Origin: Agrocybe praecox
Lineage: Eukaryota > Basidiomycota > Agaricomycetes > Agaricales > Agrocybaceae
Assembly: GCA_964017145.1 (NCBI GenBank)
Contig: OZ024840.1
Span: forward strand, 744,001-808,000
DNA length: 64,000 nt
Direction of reading: 5' to 3'
The first letter of the stretch is position 1. Every line of letters starts with the position of its first letter. The position numbers and the translations under genes are program-made. The notes below the pieces were generated by a model. The model was not told where the DNA came from and did not search any database. It saw nothing but the letters and a program-made list of their open reading frames with translations. This document shows, piece after piece, positions 56,544-64,000 of the stretch.

Positions 56544-58800
56544 GATGTTGGATCAGTCCATTTTGCAGAGATCATCGTGGCTCCTACGCAATGTTTTTTT
56601 CACTCGCTAAGTGGCATCTTCACCTCGACCCCCTCCTCGGACAGATTCTCTTATTTACGCTGCAGTCCTATTGCTGGTCTTCAACTCCTCGGGCAAATTG
56701 TCAGTCAGGTCTACCCCAGCACGGCATCTGCTGCGAAAGAAGACTTTTATCTCACTCGCAGTTTTATTACTTTCACACTTCTAAACTCGCCTCCTAAACC
56801 TGTTATCTGGATATCAGATAAGTTGTGTACACGAGCCTTCTTTTCTCCTTCCGCAGACCGAATGTTCCAAGGTCATCTGGGTTGGTCCAGTGCTTTTGAT
56901 TCGAGAGGATGGTTTTCCCCAACTGTCAAGTCATTCTCAGACATTTCAGCGTCGTCCTGGGTCCCTCTTCTCACTTGACGGGATATCCCGGGTCAATTAT
57001 GGTCCTCGAGGCGTACGTTGAGGTATTATCACACAAGTCTCATGATCGTAACCCGAGCGTGGTTGCTGCCGGGTCCGATTGGATTAAAATTCTCGTATGT
57101 TTGTTAAAGACTAGTTATCACAATGCGCACTAAAGTACTAAGTACTGATCGCTTCTTTGTAGGTTGGACTTTTAGCGATTGGCCTCGTGCATAAAGATTA
57201 CAAGAAAAGAAATTTCAACCTTGGTCAAATTTCCTGTAGTTTTGTTGGAGGACAATCTTTTGAGAATAAAGTGTCTTTTCTTCTTCTTTTTCACTCTTTC
57301 TTTGCGGGATTCTGAATACTGATACAGAGACTCGATATAAGAAAGATGGTCCACCGCGCTCAGTCGGCAACTCAATGGGTTATTCGTTTCACCTATGATG
57401 CATCCGGACTCGCTGTACCTTCGCCCGGCAAGTATGACATAAATTGTACGTATAACCGTCAGGGATTCAGCTACCGTAGGCCTTCTTTCAGGAATTGCCT
57501 CCGAACCGTGGTGGATTCAACACATGGTCGTGCTTCCAGCCAGCGCGTGTGTCTCTGCTCGTCAATGGGTGTGATACCTGCAACTCGACGCGATGTACTC
57601 GACGCACCTTATTGTGCCGCTTAAAGTGGGGTACAAAAATTTTATTACTTTGATATTCAAATAAGAAGATCTTCTACTGATCGTGTCCCTTATATCGTGA
57701 CTAGATTTCCATATCCGACATTTCCCCTTACTCTCGGTTACGTCTAATCTATGGGTTCGAGCAACCACTTTAGTTGGGTCGCCTAAGGTGCCTCCTTCGT
57801 TTTTCTGGTTTTATCTAAACGGCTTGAGGTCACTTTTCTAATTCGTTTCCAGATATTCGTTTGAGGGTGCCATCATCTCTTTTATCTTTCCTTTTGAAGG
57901 TATATGACATTTCAAGGACTTCGTCTCGAGAAGCACTGACTGTTCTACGTTGGCTCTGTGCTGACCTTTTCTAGTGTCGTGTCAAATTGGCTCGATCAAA
58001 AATGCGACCTCGAAATATAGGTTTCCGGAACTCAAAGTTATGACATCTTCTGCTTGGGCCTTGGATGTGATTCAACAGAGACTTATGGGCCATTTTTTCG
58101 GTTTGATTGTTTTATTTTCAACGACTCAATCCTCAGAAGAAGTGTGAGTGTTTTCTAAATTCTTGGCATTTTGGCTCAACCATCCTCGATAGGTATCTTT
58201 CTTACACTTATCTTTGCAACGTTTACATTGACCTACAGGAACGGGGTACTACCGCGGCGTGATTACTCGTCTATTGATAGCGCATTCATAAGTTGCGCCA
58301 TGGATGACGCTTATTTCGAGGATCATTCAGGCCACAAATCTCGATGACACAGATACCTGTGCACGTCTATTTCTCGGAAATTCCAAAAAGAAGGAACAGG
58401 AGTAATTAGCCGTGATACGAAATCGCCGATTATCAGCGTCAACGCTCCCCCGCTGCTGCGTAACATCAAATACTTTGGCAACGAGGTTGCAAAGCCTTGC
58501 GTTCTGGCAGCGTTGCAGTGATGTGAGTTTTTCATTTATCCAAATCCCCGCAGCCAAAGTGTGGGGGTCACATATGTCATTTGCAGATCTAGTATTGGGA
58601 TTGCCTCTTTATTTCATGATGTCGAGGTGTTCTGATCGTCTCCACAGTATGTTCTTTTCCTTGGAGATCCTCTTAGAGAAAGCACAGGGGAGGTTGTGTG
58701 CATGTATTGTATTGCGGAAGGTATCGTAATACTAACTCTGACTGGTCTGGTCTCATCGATAACGAGACCGAATAGCTGAACTTGTACTTGCAGACTCGAA
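56544..58800 (+). other. coding-like tract, gene model unresolved (hypothetical multi-exon gene or pseudogene)
   Basis: Several stretches read like protein and are flanked by plausible splice sites, but no single chain closes. The best junction joins ...VVAAGSDWIKIL (ending 57096) to VGLLAIGLVHKDYKKRNF across an intron ending at 57163. Another joins ...ISFIFPFE (ending near 57898) to SCQIGSIKNATSKYRFPELK, continuing VMTSSAWALDVIQQRLMGHF. Later pieces are LPRRDYSSIDSAFISCAMDD and SRDTKSPIISVNAPPLLRNI. Short hydrophobic runs suggest a membrane protein. Frame breaks and a would-be 24-nt intron argue for decay or for model errors. I do not recognise the family. Confidence 0.4.
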
Positions 58801-58958
58801 GTCCATTGCACTGTATGCAGATCGAAGCCGGTTGATGCCTTGGATCTGTCGGATCAAGATCCGTACTCCGCCTGCCTCCGCTCCTATAAAATGTCTCTGC
58901 TAACTTTCGTTACTACTAGCAACTCGTCCTCGACGGTCCTCTACATCATTAAACAACT

Positions 58959-59572
58959 ATGGTCGGTCTATTTTACCTCTTCATATCTCGTCTTCATGCT
59001 CATATTGTGCTGTCTAGGGTGTTATAGTCGAAAGCATCACTGCAGGCGACGGTGTTCACTACCCTAAGAAAGGCGGTGCGTACTATTTGCACGCGCCTAA
59101 CGTCATGGTGTATCTCGGGAGCTGACATTCGCGCAACAGACAAGGTTACCATTCACTATGTCGGCACTTTGACTGATGGAAGAATATTCGACTCGAGTCG
59201 GGACAGGTATGTCGGCGCGTGTTTTGGCCTTTATCGCGGACGCTGACCGTCGGTCTTCCAGAGGCGCTCCTTTCAAGACGGAAATTGGGACAGGGAAGGT
59301 TATTAGGGGATGGGACGAAGGCGTGTCTTTGTTTCGTCTTTGTTTCAGCTCTTATTGATCCCACTACCTCGTTAGGCGTGCTACAGCTGTCCCTTGGGCA
59401 GAAAGCTATCCTTACGGCCTCCCCAGATTTTGTTCGTGTTTGACGCGTTTTTATGGTGTTTTTCTCTCTAACAAGGGGATTACGACAGGCATACGGTAGC
59501 CGTGGATTCCCTCCTGCGATTCCACCAAATTCCACCCTTAAATTCGAAGTTGAACTATTGCAAATCAACTGA
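58959..59572 (+). CDS. FPR1: FKBP12-type peptidyl-prolyl isomerase, 108 aa
   Basis: Six exons (58959-58961, 59018-59075, 59140-59206, 59262-59320, 59376-59431, 59489-59572) join in phase to 108 codons plus stop, exactly FKBP12 size. Conserved features are [51 protein letters not shown] and SPDFAYG...[18 protein letters not shown]. The FK506/rapamycin pocket residues are present (Y27, F37, D38, F47, V56, I57, W60, Y83, F100). It is a cytosolic prolyl isomerase and rapamycin receptor acting on TOR. Exon 1 supplies only the ATG (ATG|gtcggt). The intron after WDEG has no GT site that keeps the invariant GWDEGV; a GC-AG reading (GAAG|gcgtgt...gttag|GC) does. Confidence 0.93.
59321..59375 (+). other. 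candidate GC-AG intron in FKBP12
   Basis: The pentamer gcgtg occurs at both ends of the intron. Only the GC-AG reading preserves the invariant [12 protein letters not shown] sequence. The GT-AG alternative (59324 to an acceptor at 59386) would delete three conserved residues. Confidence 0.65.
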
Positions 59573-61789
59573 TCCCTCTTTCACGCATTTCTTCATCGTC
59601 TACCTATGTTGGGCTCGAGTCTAGGGTTTTATTTTTTTGTGGCGTCTCCTCTTTTGTGTTTATATCTTCCTCCTGCATTGTATGATTACTGTACTCAACA
59701 ATTCATCCCCCTCTTGCATTGCTATCTTCTTTCACCTTCCCCGCCTTTGCCAAGGTTAGAAATTAAAGACGGCGACATCGCATAGCCGGAGATCATCAAG
59801 ATTAGATAACAATGAGCTGACCCCGCCGATCGATTTGAAATTCACCCGATGCGAAGTCCGCTTTTTTGCACCCTTGAATCTCCTTGAATCTCAGAATCCC
59901 TTTATTGCAATTCGACGGACGATCGCATAGAAATTTTTGACATTCAAAAAGAACAATCGGCACTTTGATGATTTAAAGTTAGCCTAAGCCGTGAGCGCGT
60001 GAGCGGTGCAATCCTATTTGTCGTCGGGAAGTCTAAATTGATTCCTTAGGATCACACACATCCCATTGATAAGTGCACCACTTTAAATATCTATGAGATC
60101 TGTCAAGTAGATGTTGAATGTCTCGTGATAGTATTATAGCATACGGACACCCACAGTGGCACGACGACGAAAAGGAGCACATATCAATCGGTATCGATGA
60201 ATTTTTATACATACAATGGAGAGAGAGAGAAGCAGTTCGATGTGCTATGCATGTACAGGACAGGTCTCTTGGGTCCAGTGTATTCTTGTTTCTATTGTAA
60301 GTATAACATCATCATCAGTGGTTTACGCGTACTTGGTACTTGCGGTAACTTAGCACCAATGTACGAGGAAGGACTCCATGGCATGGCGGCGTTCGTTGAG
60401 TCACCCGTGGGCTGTATCGTAATCGATTCGATTCGATGAGTCTATGCTCGTCCATGCCCTGACTGGTTAGTATGCCCACAGTGCCAGTACGTACTACTCA
60501 TATGACTATGTGGATTTAGATTTATTCGTCTGTGGACCGTTACGATATCTTAACGCATTCTGAACGCCAATTATACATACGGTCCAGGATGCTATATTTG
60601 AATACAATTTTCGGCGCGTCTTCGCCCTACCTCGCCGCATGAGGAGAGGGTGCCACACTTCGTAGTGTGCAAGTAATGGATGAGGGTCTATGTTTAATTA
60701 AACTTCGAGGAAAGTATTGGTATTACATAGCACTGCCTATATCGTCAGAGGGTGGGGCTATTCAATGCCCCCCGTTTTCGACAACTTGAGATGCGCTAGC
60801 CTCTAGACCCCCATCGAAAGAAACCCATAATTTCCCCGGTGAAAAGCCTGCATGGGGAAGCGGGGATCACATAGAATGACATGACGTGTATGGTATCAGG
60901 ATATTCCAAGGTCTATTTTTATTTTGCCTCTTTGCATTTGCTTCCGTTAGGAAAAAAGAAACACTATTTTTGTTTCAAGCTTCTCCGCGCCCAGCTTCAT
61001 TTATCTCTGTGGCTAATCTAATCTAATCATAGCCTATAGGTATCATAAACCCGATAGATACTTCCTTTAAGGCCGTCCCCGAACAATGATTTTGAAGGCG
61101 TCGTACGAATACCCCGTACCTGGCACTCACGATGGTCCGGGGTGTATATGTATACTAAATGTAAATAAGTATGGCATCGAGACCTGCTGTAATAATTTAT
61201 CAGCACCCTTGTGTCATAAAGTACGAGGTAAGGGACCTGTGTTATACATACATCGGGTCTTGTACAGCCATTGCGCCATAGTTCGCCCGTGGCGCCGAAT
61301 ATGGGCGCTTATACACTGTCCATGGACCCAGCTTCCATTACAATTTTTGGGGCTCTGTGGCGATGGCAATTTGGAGCGGCGTGCGGTAGATCCTTGCCTA
61401 ATAAAAAATAAAACACTATGCGTAAGACCTTTCCACAATTCCTCTGACTCGTGATGCTATGGTGAAAAGGATGACAGTCGCGATGGACCACCGTAAGCGC
61501 GTGTGGACTTCACCGTTCTATTCTTTAGTAAGCCTAAATCGTATTCCCTTGCCATTTTGCCACGCGCCATAACAATAGGACTCCTGGTCTTAAATATCTT
61601 ATAATTCAGGGTATTTTAGTATGTGCGCATTTTTCGGCAGATTTTTATCTGACTGCGGCTGAACTTTTGGAGTAACTTGAAGGAAAAAAATAAATGCTGC
61701 CCAATGAGCTTTATCGCGTTCGTCTGGAGACTTGGTCCACGACTTGATGCTATCTAATAACGCTATCCCGTAAACTAAAAGGCCGCATT
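59573..61789. other. intergenic, no supported gene
   Basis: 2.2 kb downstream of FKBP12. Short frames (60118-60439, 61086-61454) have no motifs. It ends in the ATT duplicate of the 822-bp element. Confidence 0.5.
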
Positions 61790-62611
61790 CACCCCGGGAA
61801 GTCGATGTTTTCAGGTCACCTCAAAACCCGCAAGAAAAACAAGGTTTTCTCGTAAAAATTTGGGCTATTATAAATCATGAAATATAATACAAATTTTGGG
61901 ACACTAGATATGATAAATAAAAACTAGGTATTCGTTCAAAATTTGTGTCACACCATAAACATGGCCCAAAATATGATGTTAGGTCAGACCAAAATCCCAA
62001 CCAAATATAGAAGTTTTGAATTAATTTTTAGGTAGAATGAGAACAGAGGTTTCATTCATTCGGAAAACTGGAACGAAAAATTAGGTTCTCAACAATAGCT
62101 TCAGACGGTCAAATATATTAGTTATCCGCTGTGTTTTCGGCTCGTCTGTAGCTTCTGCTGAAAATAGAGATATCAGCGCATCTGAAAACACAAAAACCAA
62201 TTGAGTTAATTGTTTTTCAGACAATCAAAAACTCAGAGATTCGGTCACACCTTTATTTGTGCCGAAAATAAACACAATAGTCAAGAATTCGGGCTGTGAG
62301 AAAACTTCAAAAAAGACTACGTTTTAGTCCTAAGTTTTGGACCACATTGATATTAAATTTTTTGTCTTTCTTTCAGGAAGCCCGAAGCGTCAATATTCGT
62401 CTTGGTTTTTGTCCTTACCGGAAATAAGAACATCAGCCATGCTTTCATGGGATACCAAACTACTATCAAAATTCCTATTTTTGGTTGTCTTTTAGGTCAC
62501 AAAAAACTCCGGAATTTTGTACATGTTTTCCGTGGGCCTTTTAGTTCATACTAAAACTGGGGTTTTCTCCGGGGTTTTGAGGTGACCTGAAAACATCAAC
62601 TTCCCGGGGTG
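61790..62611. mobile_element. 822-bp non-autonomous TIR element, same family as the 141-bp MITE
   Basis: The ends are inverted repeats of roughly 40 bp: left CACCCCGGGAAGTCGATGTT then TTCAGGTCACCTCAAAAC; right the reverse complement, ending TTCCCGGGGTG. ATT flanks both sides (61787-61789 and 62612-62614). Copies of an AGGTCA(C)-type motif recur as subterminal repeats in both orientations (61813, 61981, 62242, 62494, 62581). The interior is AT-rich with no open frame of note, so a transposase must be supplied elsewhere. Confidence 0.85.
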
Positions 62612-62860
62612 ATTACAATCCTCTGGGGTCTCAATACCTACAGTTAAACGGCGACTTTATACTCGAGATACTTTGTCAAAGGCCCTGTCGTTTTCGTGAC
62701 CTGCACGTATGGGCATAAACGGATATCACAGCGTGTTACACAAGCTTTGCCCACGCCGCATTTCACCTGTCCTCTGCCTCTTGATAAGTACGATATTTTG
62801 TTAAGCTCGCAATTCCCATCCTAGCGTACCTACTGCTTTTTGCTCCCCACAAATAACATG

Positions 62861-62956
62861 TCCCTCTTAGCTCAGCGGTAGAGCGCGTCACTAGTATCCT
62901 ATAATCACATAGATCAACAAATGACGAGGTCAGTCGTTCAAGTCGGCTAGAGGGAA
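62861..62956 (+). tRNA. tRNA-Thr (anticodon AGT), 24-nt intron
   Basis: The acceptor stem TCCCTCT/AGAGGGA pairs fully, with discriminator A62956. The D arm is GCTC-AGCGGTA-GAGC. The anticodon stem is CGTCA/TGACG and the loop CT-AGT-A...A has the intron after position 37 (62897-62920). The variable loop is AGGTC. The T arm is AGTCG-TTCAAGT-CGGCT with one G-U pair. The anticodon AGT (read IGU) decodes threonine ACU/ACC/ACA. A T-run at 62961-62966 is a suitable Pol III terminator. Structure was drawn by eye. Confidence 0.9.
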
Positions 62957-62960
62957 TTCC

Positions 62961-62966
62961 TTTTTT
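62961..62966 (+). terminator. Pol III oligo-T terminator of tRNA-Thr
   Basis: Six T residues start four bases after the tRNA 3' end, and a second T-run follows at 62972-62980. Confidence 0.75.
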
Positions 62967-62980
62967 GCCTTCTTTTTTTT

Positions 62981-64000
62981 GTCCGATGAAACTTAGTAGA
63001 AGACAAACTTTTTTTTTTTGACGCAAGTACCACACTCTTGGCTCAGTTCATTTTCGTATAATGGAACAAGGGCTACTTGGAGGCGTGAACGGGTGTGAGC
63101 TCTCGGCCGCGTTGCAATAGATTTATTTATTTCACGTTTTAGATGTTCCCATGAACTCTAATTTCCTTCAGGTCGTTCGGACAGTCTGGTTATGGATAAA
63201 TGGGAGAAGCAGCGCGAATAAGCAATTATATCATGTACACGAGGTTGACAACAACAACAACAAAAGGAATCTGGAGATAACAAAAGCAGAGCAGGATATG
63301 AGAACCTATAAACCACGGGTGTCGATGAGGAGGTGGCAGGGTATTGGGGTGGTATACGCAGGGAAAGGGTAAGCAGTAAGCGGAGGCAGCAAGTATAAGT
63401 GTACAGGGGGATATTCCAAGGTATATAGTAAGACCAAGAGAGAGAAAGGATATAAAAGAAAAGAAAAGACCACCACGACACATTATTGGTGTTGGTATTG
63501 GCTTGTTTCTCGTCCTGGCTGTGGATTATAGGTATACAAAGTCGATTTAGAAGTGGAAGTGGAAGCAAAAGTAGGTCGTGATAGTCGTGTGTGGGAGGTC
63601 GTAACGGTAAGTAAAGTAAGCAATTTTGTGGTCGTTAATTTGTCGTTAGTGTCGTTGATAATGGCGTTGGGTGTTGATGACTTTGAGTGTAAGTATGTTC
63701 ATCTTGACTTTGGTTGAAGTGCACGGTGGACGTTGCATTCGTTGGTATTGTCGTACGGGTTGAAGCATTTCGGTTTGAGCAGTGAGCGAACCTCCTTTGA
63801 TGGCAGAGGCAGAGCCTGGACGCCGTCACTACGGATCCCCCACCCACTCCAAAACCCGCCACCGCCGTCGCCGCTATCATACCATCCCGGTGTTTGCGGG
63901 GAGACAGATGAGGTGCATACGCGTACGCACGGCATGCGGCGACGCATACATATCATATCATAGGATATTGATATTATGATTGCAGAGCACATGTGGCCGT
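62981..64000. other. right-edge region, no supported gene
   Basis: Purine-rich on the plus strand, with an (ACA/CAA)n run at about 63250-63262. Minus-strand frames up to 136 codons are low complexity (Ser/Leu/Tyr/Cys/Thr-rich) and show no motif. A gene starting beyond the window cannot be excluded. Confidence 0.4.

Noticed and set aside
1..64000. CRISPR array, prophage or bacterial operon features
   Set aside because: None are present. The intron-rich gene structure is eukaryotic, and no regularly spaced repeats were seen.

Overview
This window looks like nuclear DNA of a basidiomycete, most likely an Agaricomycete. Genes are compact and dense, with many short introns (mostly 45-70 nt, GT-AG, CTNAC-like branch sites). 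The protein families fit fungi: the Chs7 chitin-synthase chaperone, a fungal ArAE/FUSC-type membrane protein, an RSC1/2-like bromodomain-BAH protein, and LRR/F-box genes of mushroom type. All gene models were built by hand from reading frames and splice signals. In every multi-exon model called as a CDS the phases close.

Layout, left to right: Rgp1-like GEF subunit (-, runs off the left edge); intronless F-box gene (+); an intergenic stretch with a 258-bp pogo/mariner-type MITE and a decayed LINE fragment; PSP1-domain protein (+); APC11 RING subunit (+); flavin amine oxidase/L-amino-acid-oxidase-like gene (-); a 2.9-kb AT-rich spacer; a head-to-head paralogue of that oxidase with several disabling lesions; Chs7 (+); a 23-exon ArAE-family membrane protein (+); GPALPP1-like/DUF3752 protein (-); an F-box/LRR pseudogene; a single-pass membrane protein with a small Cys-containing ectodomain (-); an RSC1/2-like chromatin remodelling subunit (-); a YFH7/uridine-kinase-like P-loop kinase (-); a GH99-like hydrolase fused to a ~650-residue disordered tail (+); a two-finger C2H2/C2HC transcription factor (+); a long spacer; a Nudix CoA-diphosphatase-like gene (-); caleosin/peroxygenase (+); SDR reductase (+); an unresolved coding-like tract; FKBP12 (+); an 822-bp terminal-inverted-repeat element; and an intron-containing tRNA-Thr(AGT).

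I see no biosynthetic cluster. Most genes are unrelated housekeeping or signalling genes. The accessory interest lies in three things. First, a small non-autonomous DNA transposon family is present here as one 141-bp and one 822-bp copy, both with 3-bp target duplications; the short copy sits 5 bp from a TATA box of the caleosin gene. Second, the oxidase pair has one intact and one broken copy. Third, there are several splicing oddities: three candidate GC-AG introns, an exon holding only ATG, an 11-nt microexon, and 33-37 nt introns.
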